64,000 nucleotides of DNA. Origin: Chitinophagaceae bacterium. Its GTDB lineage: Bacteria > Bacteroidota > Bacteroidia > Chitinophagales > Chitinophagaceae. How positions within the stretch are numbered: the first letter of the stretch is position 1; each line of letters begins with the position of its first letter. The stretch spans positions 209,036 through 273,035 of the forward strand of contig JAFKGQ010000014.1 in assembly GCA_017307755.1 (NCBI GenBank), given 5' to 3'. Shown here piece after piece: positions 25,395 through 34,419 of the stretch. The translations under genes were made by a program, and so were the position numbers. The notes under the pieces were generated by a model. The model saw only the letters and a program-made list of their open reading frames with translations. It did not search any database and was not told the DNA's origin.

Positions 25395-26573
25395 TCATTT
25401 CACCGCGACGGCAATCTTCGAATCTGCCGTTCCATAATACAAAAACCATTTTTCTTTAAACCGGGCCAGCCCTTCTAAAAAGCAAACCTCATTCACCTGC
25501 CCCGTAATCTCATAAGGTTTATCCGGCTTCATAAAATAATCGTCCATCCGGTGGACGATACGCGTCGGCTCGTCCTTATCCAGCAACACCTGGGAGGCCG
25601 TATATGTCCCTTCGGGTAAGGACGTATCCCCGATCGCAGGGATATTCCGGCTATTATAGATCAGTAATATCCCCTTATCCGTCAACATAGCAGGAGGTCC
25701 CGACTCCACCAGGTCGCAATCAAACTTCTTCTGTCGCGTGGGAATGACGATTTTCAGATCGGGCATCGCCAGCGCCTGCCCCCTTAAAGCAATAGGGTCT
25801 GCCTCTCCGGAGGCTTTTTCCACCGGCGTCCAGTTGACCAGGTCGTCGGAAGTGGCCGCCCAGATGTTCTGATCCCCCCAATACATCCAGTATTTTCCTT
25901 TTATACGGGTGGCGACGATCCTGCCGTCATTGCCATAGGTCGACACGATAGATCCTGACTTGGACCATTTGTCGAGGTACTTGCCGCCATAAGCCTTTGC
26001 AAAAGCAGGCCCCTGCTTGACCCAATGACGCAGGTCGTTCGACACCGCCACCAGCAACCGGGCCTTATCCCCGTCATAAGCCGTATAGGTCATATAGTAA
26101 GCGCCTTTATCATCTTCCACTACACGGGGATCCTCACACCCCCCTTCCCATTCATATTTTTTATACGCATCCTCAGCAGGATAAAGCACAGGCTCCGCAC
26201 TGCGGGTAAAATGAAATCCATCCTCACTCTCCGCCAGCCCGATACGGGAAGTCCCCCCGGGCTGCCCTACTTTGTCCTGGGCCCGGTACAGCATGTATAT
26301 CCTGTCCCCTTTTACTACGATGGCCGGATTGAATACATCCTTTTCCTCCCAGGCTATTTTTTTCTTCCGGATAGGGTCCGCAAAAACACCCACCCCCGGC
26401 TGTAACACAGGGTTTACACTGTCCACTTTCACAAAGGGCAGCAACGCCCAGCCGGTGGAGTCGGAGACAATAATATCCTTCCCGCCGCCAGCGCCTGACT
26501 GTTCTGAAGCCGTATTACAACCCCATACAGTACAAACGATCGTGATGATCAAACAAAAAAAATATTTTCTCAT
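25395..26573 (-). CDS. GH130-like lipoprotein (beta-mannoside phosphorylase/hydrolase type)
   Basis: This 392-residue lipoprotein has a signal ending in VWGC. The five-bladed propeller carries motifs of family GH130: WEEKDVFNPAIV, SRIGLAESEDGFHF, GGCEDPRVVEDD, ESGPPAMLTDKGILLIYN and the closing WFLYYGTADSKIAVAV. Cytoplasmic GH130 members are phosphorylases acting on beta-mannosides; surface or periplasmic Bacteroidota members tend to be hydrolases of beta-1,2-mannosides. An exported lipoprotein suggests the latter, but linkage is an inference. It starts at ATG 26573, overlapping the LamG gene stop (ATGA), and is the last gene of PUL A before a strong terminator. Confidence 0.82.
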   Translation of the reverse strand: MRKYFFCLIITIVCTVWGCNTASEQSGAGGGKDIIVSDSTGWALLPFVKVDSVNPVLQPGVGVFADPIRKKKIAWEEKDVFNPAIVVKGDRIYMLYRAQDKVGQPGGTSRIGLAESEDGFHFTRSAEPVLYPAEDAYKKYEWEGGCEDPRVVEDDKGAYYMTYTAYDGDKARLLVAVSNDLRHWVKQGPAFAKAYGGKYLDKWSKSGSIVSTYGNDGRIVATRIKGKYWMYWGDQNIWAATSDDLVNWTPVEKASGEADPIALRGQALAMPDLKIVIPTRQKKFDCDLVESGPPAMLTDKGILLIYNSRNIPAIGDTSLPEGTYTASQVLLDKDEPTRIVHRMDDYFMKPDKPYEITGQVNEVCFLEGLARFKEKWFLYYGTADSKIAVAVK

Positions 26574-27613
26574 GAAGGACTGTTTTCAATTGTATATATG
26601 GAATTTATATCCTTGTCCGCAAGTACTGTATTGTAAAATCGGATGTCATCCATTGATCCGATGAAGTAGCTGGCGCCCCAGAAATAGTTCGGATTGGAAT
26701 TGTCGGTAAGATTATAATACTGCTTGGGCAACTCGTTCCCGATGGACAGGTCCACCGGTGATGCCAGCGTCAACGCAGCCCCGGGCGTATTGGTCCAGGT
26801 CTTTTTCAACTCGCCATTGACATAGAATTTCATGGCGCCGTCCGTATAGGATACGGCCAGATGCGTCCATGTATTGGCCGTCACATTCACCGCACCAGCA
26901 TCCCGGTCATAGATAGAGCTTGCAACGCTTACCGTCAGGAAGGGCACGGCCGTCCCGTTCAGATTGAACTTATAGCCGTTCCACCGGTTCATGGAGATCA
27001 TATAGCTGCCGTTGGTATTGGCTTTCATATTTACCCACAGGCTGATGGTAAAGGCAGGCGGGTTTAGCTCCGATGCATAAGGCACTTCGATCAGAGCCCC
27101 ATTGTTGAAGCTGTAAGCCATGTTTGCATTCCCAAACCTGTCCGTCGTCAACTGTGGCAAAGTTCCCCCGTCAACGGCACTCGCGGCATTGCCGCCCACA
27201 TATCCCGTCTTTAACACTCCGTCATGGCCATGACCGCTGGAATCAGCGGCATTCCCATTGAACTTCCAGTAAGCCATAAGATACTCCTTCGAAACCTCCT
27301 GTATCAGCTTGGTACTGAATTGCTGGCCCGCAAGGAGCAGGCTGTTGTAAGCATTGTTCACCTGCTCCTGGGTATAGGAGCCCTTCTCCACTTCCCCTGC
27401 AAGATCCAGGGCTGCTTTAAGGTCTTCCCTTGCCCCCACACTATAGTTGCCTGGCTTGATTCCTTCCACGGAAGTACTATAGACATTGGTCAGACTGTCA
27501 GTCAGACGAGTCAGTTTGCTCTTATCCGAATTATAGTCGGGCGCCGGCTGATCATTCTTCTTACACGCAAACGCCAGTGTCATCCCCAACAATAAATATA
27601 TACTGATACGCAT
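26570..27613 (-). CDS. LamG-domain surface lipoprotein
   Basis: This 347-residue lipoprotein starts at ATG 27613, with lipobox AFAC about 17 residues in; a longer reading would run back into the SusD gene. Residues ~30-110 are helical (KLTRLTDSLTNVYSTSVEG, EQVNNAYNSLLLAGQQF), similar to helical spacer domains in Bacteroidota glycan-binding proteins. Residues ~125-345 form a LamG/concanavalin-like sandwich (YWKFNGNAADSSGHGHDG, FTISLWVNMKA, SMDDIRFYNTVLADKDI). It occupies the SusE/SGBP slot after SusD and so probably binds glycan at the surface. A 13-bp gap separates it from SusD, and it has a 4-bp overlap with GH130. Confidence 0.85.
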   Translation of the reverse strand: MRISIYLLLGMTLAFACKKNDQPAPDYNSDKSKLTRLTDSLTNVYSTSVEGIKPGNYSVGAREDLKAALDLAGEVEKGSYTQEQVNNAYNSLLLAGQQFSTKLIQEVSKEYLMAYWKFNGNAADSSGHGHDGVLKTGYVGGNAASAVDGGTLPQLTTDRFGNANMAYSFNNGALIEVPYASELNPPAFTISLWVNMKANTNGSYMISMNRWNGYKFNLNGTAVPFLTVSVASSIYDRDAGAVNVTANTWTHLAVSYTDGAMKFYVNGELKKTWTNTPGAALTLASPVDLSIGNELPKQYYNLTDNSNPNYFWGASYFIGSMDDIRFYNTVLADKDINSIYTIENSPS

Positions 27614-27626
27614 AATAATAAGATTT

Positions 27627-29132
27627 TTATTTACCAAGTTTCTTGTTTGTATCACGCTCGCTTTGCGGAATGGGGAACCACTTGTTCTTTTCATAATTGA
27701 AGTTGGGTGCGCCTTTCAAAAGAGCGCTGGTAGCATAAGCGCTGCCGTACCGGATGACGTCGAAGAATCGGTGGAACTCCATCGCCAGTTCGGCCCTTCT
27801 TTCCTTTCGGATCGCATCCCTCAGCTGTCCCTGATCGGTCGTCGTCACCTTTGGCAGCAACCCGGCGGGCACCGTTCCATAGCCGGGTAATGACGGGTCA
27901 TTGAGATAGGATTCCCGGGCACGCCTCCGCACAGAATCCAACGGCGCAAGGGCTCCGGCGCTGTTACCGCTTTCATTCAATCCCTCGGCCAGGATCAACA
28001 ACACCTCCGCATACCGGATCGCTTCATAGTTCACGCTTCCATCATTCTTTCTGCCAATGGGCACTTCAGACAAAGGCTGCACCATTTTCTTCGTGATATA
28101 GCCCGTGGTACTCCATGAAGGATCAAAATCCTTATCAAAATAGGGATGCCCCTGCCGGCCCACGGTATAGTCCAGCCGGGGATCTCCGGCATCAAAGTTG
28201 TCCACCAGGTCCTGCGTGGGATAAAAGAAGCCATAGCCCGTCAGCGACCGGGGAGAGAACCAGGCATTCAGCTCGTTACCCTGTATGGGTTGAGCGCCCG
28301 AGATGTGATTGACGGTAAGTATCGCTTCCGTATTATCCTTCGTGGCAGCGCTGAAATTGTCCCAATAATTTTTCGTCAACGAATATTGTTTGGAATCCAC
28401 CACCTGCTGGGCATACTGCGCAGCCAGCTGGAAATGGTTGGGCAGGCTCGTGTGAAAAAGATACGTTTTAGCCAGCAATGACAGCGCCGCCCATTTGGAA
28501 GCCCCACCCAGGTATCTGCCATGCGTGGCGTCGGCAAGGTCCGGCGCCGCCGCCAGCAGGTCCTGCTCCACCTGCCGGAAGATGCTGTCCTGTGGCAAAG
28601 CAGGGCTTTGCAGTTCCTCCGGCGTCTCCACTTTCAGATGGAGGGGTATATCGCCATAACAAATAGCGAGATGGAAATAATAATACGCCCGTAGGAACCG
28701 GGCCTCTGCTATCACTGACTTCTTCGCCGCATCCGAGACAGCCGTATTGTTCGCCGGTAATCCGTCCAATACCACATTACACCGGAAAACACCGTCATAA
28801 TAACGTCTCCACACGGCTTCGACAGCAGAATTGGTCGGTAGTATATTGAACTGGTCGATGGCATCGAAATCCGCCTGATCTCCTGGCTGCCCGCCTTTTA
28901 TGGCATCGTCCGACGCGACATCTCCCAACACCCAGATCGCGTTGGATGCGCCGGAAGTAAAGCTCATCTGTGCATAGGCCGCACTGAGCGCCATTTGCGC
29001 ATTGGCGTCGGATGTAAAGAAATTCCCCGGCGTATATTGGCCCAGCAGCTTTTTATCAAGAAACTTCTTGCAGCCGCTGCCGGTCAGCAGGATTGAAAAA
29101 GATAAGAACGTAAAAATATTTTTAGTCCGCAT
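27627..29132 (-). CDS. SusD/RagB-family glycan-binding lipoprotein (PUL A)
   Basis: This 501-residue outer-membrane lipoprotein has lipobox TGSGC followed by KKFLDKK, the usual SusD start. SusD family features are the N-terminal FFTSDANAQMALSAAYAQM, TPR-like helices (AEARFLRAYYYFHLAICYGDIPL), RYAEVLLILAEGLNESG and the C-terminal IRKERRAELAMEFHRFFDVIRYG. It caps the SusC transporter and delivers the oligosaccharide. It starts at ATG 29132, 15 bp after SusC. The ligand is unknown; GH130 downstream hints at a mannose-containing glycan. Confidence 0.95.
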   Translation of the reverse strand: MRTKNIFTFLSFSILLTGSGCKKFLDKKLLGQYTPGNFFTSDANAQMALSAAYAQMSFTSGASNAIWVLGDVASDDAIKGGQPGDQADFDAIDQFNILPTNSAVEAVWRRYYDGVFRCNVVLDGLPANNTAVSDAAKKSVIAEARFLRAYYYFHLAICYGDIPLHLKVETPEELQSPALPQDSIFRQVEQDLLAAAPDLADATHGRYLGGASKWAALSLLAKTYLFHTSLPNHFQLAAQYAQQVVDSKQYSLTKNYWDNFSAATKDNTEAILTVNHISGAQPIQGNELNAWFSPRSLTGYGFFYPTQDLVDNFDAGDPRLDYTVGRQGHPYFDKDFDPSWSTTGYITKKMVQPLSEVPIGRKNDGSVNYEAIRYAEVLLILAEGLNESGNSAGALAPLDSVRRRARESYLNDPSLPGYGTVPAGLLPKVTTTDQGQLRDAIRKERRAELAMEFHRFFDVIRYGSAYATSALLKGAPNFNYEKNKWFPIPQSERDTNKKLGK

Positions 29133-29147
29133 ATACGTAATTTGATA

Positions 29148-32100
29148 TTAGAAATTGAGGTTTACGCCGGCAGTAAAAGTCCGGGCCGAAGGATAGGTCC
29201 CCCAGTCGATACCGATGGCTCTATCGCCTTCACCTGCCGTCGCGGCATTTGCGCTCGTCGCCATTTCCGGATCCAGACCGGTGTATTTTGTAATGGTGAA
29301 TACATTTTGCACGCTGATAAAAAACCGTGCGGAAGAGATCTTCAGCCGCGACAAAGCGCCGGACCCGAGGCGGTAACCCAGCTGTACATTTTTCAGCCGG
29401 AGATAACTGCCGTCTTCGAGAAATCGGGTAGAAGCCTGTTTGTTATTCTGCCCTCCCGCCCAGCTCAGACGCGGAAAGACGTTGGTAGAACCTTCACCCG
29501 TCCATGCCTTTGCGGCGATCCTTTGGGTGATGTTAAAGGGCCGGTAGAACCCTTCGATATCGGTAAGCACCTGGTTATAGATCTTATTCCCATTGACCCC
29601 CTGGAAGAATAGAGAGAGATCAAAATTTTGGTAGCTGACATTACCGGTGACCCCATAAGAGAACGTTGGAATAGGACTACCCGCAAAAACCCTGTCGTTC
29701 TGGTCGATGACGCCGTCATGATTGATATCCCTGAATTTCACATCCCCGGGTTTGATACCCGCCCCCTGATAAGCATGGGTAAACACTTCCAGCGTATTCT
29801 GGAAGATACCGTCCATCTGCAGCAGATAGAACTCGCCGATAGGTTGACCCACCGTAGTAATAGTACCAAAAAGATTGTTGTCTATCCGGCCGGAAGGCAG
29901 TGGTTTCCCCCCCGCCAGAGAGGTTACCTCATTATGGATGGTAGCCAGGTTGGCATTGATCTCGAAACGCCAGTCCTTATTGATGGTCTTCCTGTAGCTC
30001 GCCTCAAATTCGAATCCCCTGTTCACCACCGAGCCGGCATTCTCGAATGGATTGGCGGCGCCGCCACCACTGGTCGGTGCGGGTATCCGCAGCAGCATGT
30101 TCGTGGTCTTCTTGTTAAAGTAATCCACGCTAAAGGTCAGCGCATTGTTAAAAAGCCCCAGGTCCAACCCGACGTCCGTCTGGGTGCTGGTTTCCCATTT
30201 TACATTCGGATTGCCCTTGGACGTAATGGTATACAGGGGATTGGATATTCCGCCAAAAGGATAATATCCCACGCTCCCGATGGTGGATACATAGGAATAA
30301 TTGCCGATCTCCTGGTTCCCCAGTTGACCAAGGCCCGCCCGTAGTTTCAGCAGAGAAACGTCTTTCATATTCAACATGAACCTCTCCTTGTCGATACGCC
30401 AGCCCACAGATCCCGAAAAAAAGTTGCCCCAGCGGTCGTGCGGGTCCAGCCGGGTGCTGCCGTCACGTCTGAAACTGAAAGTGGCTAAATACTTGTCGTT
30501 GTATTGGTAGCTCAGACGGCTAAAAATGGAGAAGAGCGCCCATTGCTGTTCGTCCCCACCATTCTGCTGCCCCAGCGTCCCGTTGTTGAGGTATTGAAAG
30601 TCGCTCCCCTGGTCGACATAATTGGTCCGGGATGCCGACATCTGCCGGATATCGTTGGAAATGGCTTCGGAACCTACCAGCACCTCCAGGGAATGTTCCC
30701 CAAAACTCCGGTTATAGGTAGCTGTATTTGTCCAGTTGTAAGTAAAATTGTTAGAACTGGATTGGGCCAGGGAGTTCGTCGTGTTCTGTTGCCGAATCGG
30801 CCCTCCCCAGGTGGGAAAGAATTGTTTGTACTCGTTTAGGATGAGGTTCGTGCCGATATCCGTGCGGATCCGCAGGTGTTTTATGGGCGTGATCTCAACG
30901 TATGCGTCTCCCAGCAGCGAGTAGTTGTAGAAATTCCGGTCTGTATTCGCGGCCAATCCCACAGGGTTGAGCCCGTCGCCAAAGAAATTGGCCAGCGAGT
31001 CGGGATAAGGCAGGTCAAGATAAACCCCGGGTTTCCAGAATATAGGCAAAGCCGGCGTACGGAATAACGCATACCTCATGACGCTGGCGCCGGGGTTCCC
31101 GTCTCCAAATCCATCACCCGAGCTGCCCACCTGCCTCGTCTTGTCATAGGCCAGGTTCATATTCATCCCGAACTTGAACATCTTCGACAAAGTGCTCGTC
31201 ACAGAGCTGCGGATGCTGAGCCGGTCATAAGCGGAATTTTTTATCAATCCTTCCTGTGTGAAATAGGCCGCCGACACCATATACTGTGTGTTCTCGCTGC
31301 CACCGCTCACCGACATCTGAACATTGGTCAGATTGGCCGGCTTTAGCACGGCATGTTGATAATCGATGTTGGGCAGCGTGTCCAACATGCCCAACGGTAT
31401 GGGATTACGGCCATCATTGGCCGCAGCCGTATTAAAAGCCGTCACATATTGGCGCGTATTGGCCATTTTTATATACTTCCCCGGTCTTTGCACGCCGCTG
31501 TAAGCATTTAGGCTGAACCTCGGTTTACCGCTGCGCCCTTTCTTTGTCGTCACCAGCACTACGCCATTGGAAGCCCTGGCCCCATAGATACTCGCAGAAG
31601 AAGCATCCTTCAATATGCTGATGTCCTCAATATCGTTGGGGGAGATCGCGTTGATGCCGTCCTTGGTTGGCACCCCGTCGATAATGTACAACGGATTGTT
31701 GTCATTGATGGTGCCGACACCTCTGATCCGTACGTTGATGGGCGTCCCCGGCGCACCCGTGGACTGGGTAATAGCGACGCCTGCCGCCTTTCCCTGCATG
31801 ACCTGGCTGACGCCGCTGACAGGAAGATTGTTGATATCGCCGCTGCGGATCGTTGAAACCGCACCGGTAAGACTCCTTTTCCGGGTTGTGCCATACCCTA
31901 TCACCACCACCTCATTGATATTCCCCGGCAAAGCCTGAAGTACAATGGAGAATTGCGTCCTGCCCGACACAGGCATCTCCTGTTCCTGGTAACCGACGTA
32001 CGAAATAACAAGTGTAGCCTCCTCGGGCACTACCAGGGTAAAATTACCATTCGCATCTGTCGAGGTACCCGTGGTGGTCCCTTTCACTTTTACACTGGCG

Positions 32101-32498
32101 CCCGCCAGCGCATCACCGGCGGCAGAGGTGACTTTACCGCTGATCCGGACATCTCCTGCGTCCACCAGACGGGCAGTAACTACCACCAGGTTGCCGCTTA
32201 AGACCTGGTAAGCCAGGGTAGAATTATGCAGCACCTTTTCCAGTATCTGAGGCACGGTGCGATCCACTTCCGAAACATCGATCTTTTCCTGACGGGGCAG
32301 GACCTCGTCCTTGTAAACAAACGTGTAATTACTTTTCTTTTGCAGCAGATCGAAGAATTGGGCCCAGCTGATGCCCTTTTCACTGAGAGTGATCCTATCC
32401 TGGGAATGAACTTTTGCCGACACCTGGAGAAAAGTCAGCAGTAGTAAGGCAATTGCTAGTTTCATACGCAGAAGGATTTCACTAACATTTTTTTTCAT
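29148..32498 (-). CDS. SusC/RagA TonB-dependent transporter with STN domain (PUL A)
   Basis: This 1116-residue outer-membrane transporter has, in order: a signal peptide (to ~AKVHSQ); an STN signalling domain (~40-100, ISWAQFFDLLQKKSNYTFVYKD); a carboxypeptidase-regulatory-like beta domain (~115-200, ISGKVTSAAGDALAGASVKVKG); a plug with SusC signature (NPLYIIDGVPTK, GARASNGVVLVTTKKG); and a 22-strand-type barrel ending in AGVNLNF. The STN domain fits signalling to the FecR/sigma pair encoded upstream, with which the protein should form a transducer relay. A stem-loop lies 82 nt before the ATG. Confidence 0.96.
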   Translation of the reverse strand: MKKNVSEILLRMKLAIALLLLTFLQVSAKVHSQDRITLSEKGISWAQFFDLLQKKSNYTFVYKDEVLPRQEKIDVSEVDRTVPQILEKVLHNSTLAYQVLSGNLVVVTARLVDAGDVRISGKVTSAAGDALAGASVKVKGTTTGTSTDANGNFTLVVPEEATLVISYVGYQEQEMPVSGRTQFSIVLQALPGNINEVVVIGYGTTRKRSLTGAVSTIRSGDINNLPVSGVSQVMQGKAAGVAITQSTGAPGTPINVRIRGVGTINDNNPLYIIDGVPTKDGINAISPNDIEDISILKDASSASIYGARASNGVVLVTTKKGRSGKPRFSLNAYSGVQRPGKYIKMANTRQYVTAFNTAAANDGRNPIPLGMLDTLPNIDYQHAVLKPANLTNVQMSVSGGSENTQYMVSAAYFTQEGLIKNSAYDRLSIRSSVTSTLSKMFKFGMNMNLAYDKTRQVGSSGDGFGDGNPGASVMRYALFRTPALPIFWKPGVYLDLPYPDSLANFFGDGLNPVGLAANTDRNFYNYSLLGDAYVEITPIKHLRIRTDIGTNLILNEYKQFFPTWGGPIRQQNTTNSLAQSSSNNFTYNWTNTATYNRSFGEHSLEVLVGSEAISNDIRQMSASRTNYVDQGSDFQYLNNGTLGQQNGGDEQQWALFSIFSRLSYQYNDKYLATFSFRRDGSTRLDPHDRWGNFFSGSVGWRIDKERFMLNMKDVSLLKLRAGLGQLGNQEIGNYSYVSTIGSVGYYPFGGISNPLYTITSKGNPNVKWETSTQTDVGLDLGLFNNALTFSVDYFNKKTTNMLLRIPAPTSGGGAANPFENAGSVVNRGFEFEASYRKTINKDWRFEINANLATIHNEVTSLAGGKPLPSGRIDNNLFGTITTVGQPIGEFYLLQMDGIFQNTLEVFTHAYQGAGIKPGDVKFRDINHDGVIDQNDRVFAGSPIPTFSYGVTGNVSYQNFDLSLFFQGVNGNKIYNQVLTDIEGFYRPFNITQRIAAKAWTGEGSTNVFPRLSWAGGQNNKQASTRFLEDGSYLRLKNVQLGYRLGSGALSRLKISSARFFISVQNVFTITKYTGLDPEMATSANAATAGEGDRAIGIDWGTYPSARTFTAGVNLNF

Positions 32499-32580
32499 AC
32501 ATTTGAAATGTTGAGGTTAAATAATCAGACACCTGAGATCCGGGCGGAGATTAGGTATCAGTCTATGATTATACCCAACG

Positions 32581-32611
32581 CAGGAGGTGTGACAGCACTT
32601 CCTGTTTTTTT
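32581..32611. other. Stem-loop in the fecR-susC gap of PUL A
   Basis: Arms CAGGAGGTG (32581-32589) and CACTTCCTG (32596-32604) pair with one mismatch around a 6-base loop. A run of seven T follows on the plus strand. On the minus (sense) strand it is preceded by A7 and lies 82 nt before the susC start. A similar element sits before the second STN-type susC. Confidence 0.6.
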
Positions 32612-32675
32612 GGGCAAGCTCGTATCGTCAGATCGTATTACATATCCTTCGTTTTTGTTTTAATAATCTCAGATC

Positions 32676-33773
32676 TTACCAGATGCGGATGGTATCTCCA
32701 TCGATCCTGTAATGGAAACCCAATGAGATCCGCAGAGCGTCCATCACATTATTTATAGGCTGGTCCTTAAAATAGCCGGTGAGCCTGTCCCCCAGGTAGC
32801 GCTTATCCTCAAAGTTGAAATGGATATTATACCATCTTTCCAGCTTTTTGCTCACGTCGGAAAAAGCTTCGTTCCGAAAGACCAGTTTGTCTTCCACCCA
32901 CGAAGTTTCAATAAGCGTTCGATAAGTGGGATCAGGCGCCACCATCCTGCGATCTACATGGTCATCCGCAATATGCGCCGCGGGTATCTCATTGATAGGT
33001 ATGACCACCTTCTCATTTGGGTGCAGAACAACACTGGCATGGGAGCCTCCCGGGAAGTCCAGTTCCACCTTGCCCTTTATCAACGTCGTCTCGATAGTAC
33101 TGTCGTTCGGATAGGCTTTTATATTAAAAGAAGTACCCAACACCTTTACATCCAATTTGCCGGTGTGAATGATAAAAGGATGGTCCGGGTCATGTTTTAC
33201 ATCAAAGAATCCTTCACCCACAAGCGTCAGCTCCCGCCGGCCGCCGGCAAAAGTTTCGTCATATTTTACCCGGGAACCCGCATTCAGCCATAGTTTAGAG
33301 CCATCCGGCAATTCCAGGAAACTGCGGGTGCCATACCGGGTCGTTATTTCTTTCTCAGGACCAGGACCCGGCTGCATCACCGGCGTGGCCACAATTACAG
33401 GACGCCGCTGACCACGATAAAGTAGGCTGCCGGCTACACCAAGGATGAGCACTGCCGCCGCCGCCATCCACCAACGACCTGGCAAACGCCGTACCTTCCC
33501 ACCCTCCGGCACACGCACCTCATATCCCGCCTCAAAGACCTCTCTCTCCTCTCCCGTCTCTTTACCCAGCCGCCGTAACCCCCTTTCCAGCATCTCCCCC
33601 TCCTCCGCCGCACTTCCACCGGAAGATATCTCCCGCATCCGCTGGAGCGTCTGTAAAGTGTCGCGCAATACAGGATTGGCAAGGACAGCCCATTCAAATT
33701 CCTCGTTCTCTTCCGGCGATAACTCCCCCGCCAGATACCTGGCCAACAAAACATCCATTCTATCCTGATCCAT
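32676..33773 (-). CDS. FecR-family anti-sigma factor (PUL A)
   Basis: This 365-residue inner-membrane regulator has an N-terminal cytoplasmic anti-sigma region (MDQDRMDVLLARYLAGELSP...), a single membrane helix (~102-122, WWMAAAAVLILGVAGSLLY), a periplasmic FecR domain (TRYGTRSFLELPDGSKLWLNAG, GEGFFDVKHDPDHPFIIHTG, VLGTSFNIKAYP) and a C-terminal STN-like DUF4974 domain (LERWYNIHFNFED...). It holds or activates the divergent ECF sigma factor in response to the SusC STN domain. An in-frame ATG at 33758 is an alternative start. Confidence 0.94.
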   Translation of the reverse strand: MDQDRMDVLLARYLAGELSPEENEEFEWAVLANPVLRDTLQTLQRMREISSGGSAAEEGEMLERGLRRLGKETGEEREVFEAGYEVRVPEGGKVRRLPGRWWMAAAAVLILGVAGSLLYRGQRRPVIVATPVMQPGPGPEKEITTRYGTRSFLELPDGSKLWLNAGSRVKYDETFAGGRRELTLVGEGFFDVKHDPDHPFIIHTGKLDVKVLGTSFNIKAYPNDSTIETTLIKGKVELDFPGGSHASVVLHPNEKVVIPINEIPAAHIADDHVDRRMVAPDPTYRTLIETSWVEDKLVFRNEAFSDVSKKLERWYNIHFNFEDKRYLGDRLTGYFKDQPINNVMDALRISLGFHYRIDGDTIRIW

Positions 33774-33848
33774 GGTATATAAGATAGATTACATGGGAAA
33801 GGACACGCCACTTGCAAAAAACCCCTAAAGGGAAAATAAAAAAAACTC

Positions 33849-33856
33849 TACCTTTA
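33849..33856 (+). promoter_or_regulatory. -7-like box before the PUL A sigma gene
   Basis: TACCTTTA precedes the ATG at 33872 by 15 bases and is identical to the box before the MocR gene. No well-spaced -33 element is seen. Confidence 0.3.
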
Positions 33857-33871
33857 GCTCTGGGTGTTGCT

Positions 33872-34414
33872 ATGGACATAGCCATAAACATACTGCCTGA
33901 TAAAGTGACTGAACTTAACGATGAGCAAGCCTTCGAAGAATGCTATAGACAATATTTTGTCCGTCTGTACCGCTTCTGTTTCTCCATCGTTCATCAAAAA
34001 CAACCCGCTGAAGACATCGTTCATGATGTATTTATGCATCTCTGGAAGAAAAAGAAGGAATGGGCTGATATCCGTAACCTGGAAGTCTATCTGTATGTAT
34101 CGGTAAAAAACCTTTCGCTGAATTATCTCCGCAATACCTTTTCCTCACGGACAGTAGACATAGCCGAACGCAGCCATGAATACATCCAGTTCAATGCCGA
34201 CCCGGAAACCCTCCTGGTACACTCCGAGGCCGTAAAAAAACTGGCCGCTGCCATACGGGACCTGCCGCCCCGCTGCAAACTGATCTTCAAACTCGTCAAG
34301 GAAGATGGATTAAAATATAAAGATGTTGCTCTCCTGCTGGACCTGTCCATTAAGACCGTGGAAGCACAACTCGCCATCGCCATGAAGAAGCTCCTGCAGG
34401 CAATGGAGGATTAA
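33872..34414 (+). CDS. ECF RNA polymerase sigma factor (PUL A)
   Basis: This 180-residue sigma-70 family protein of the Bacteroidota ECF group has region 2 (AFEECYRQYFVRLYRFCFSIV, AEDIVHDVFMHLWKKKKEW) and region 4 (LPPRCKLIFKLVKEDGLKYKDVALLLDLSIKTVEAQL). ATG 33872 is preferred to an upstream TTG at 33812, since region 2 follows directly. It is divergent from its cognate FecR, unlike the sigma gene of PUL B, which is in line with its FecR. It probably directs transcription of susC/D. It converges on dgt with a 5-bp gap. Confidence 0.94.
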   Translation: MDIAINILPDKVTELNDEQAFEECYRQYFVRLYRFCFSIVHQKQPAEDIVHDVFMHLWKKKKEWADIRNLEVYLYVSVKNLSLNYLRNTFSSRTVDIAERSHEYIQFNADPETLLVHSEAVKKLAAAIRDLPPRCKLIFKLVKEDGLKYKDVALLLDLSIKTVEAQLAIAMKKLLQAMED

Positions 34415-34419
34415 TTTAT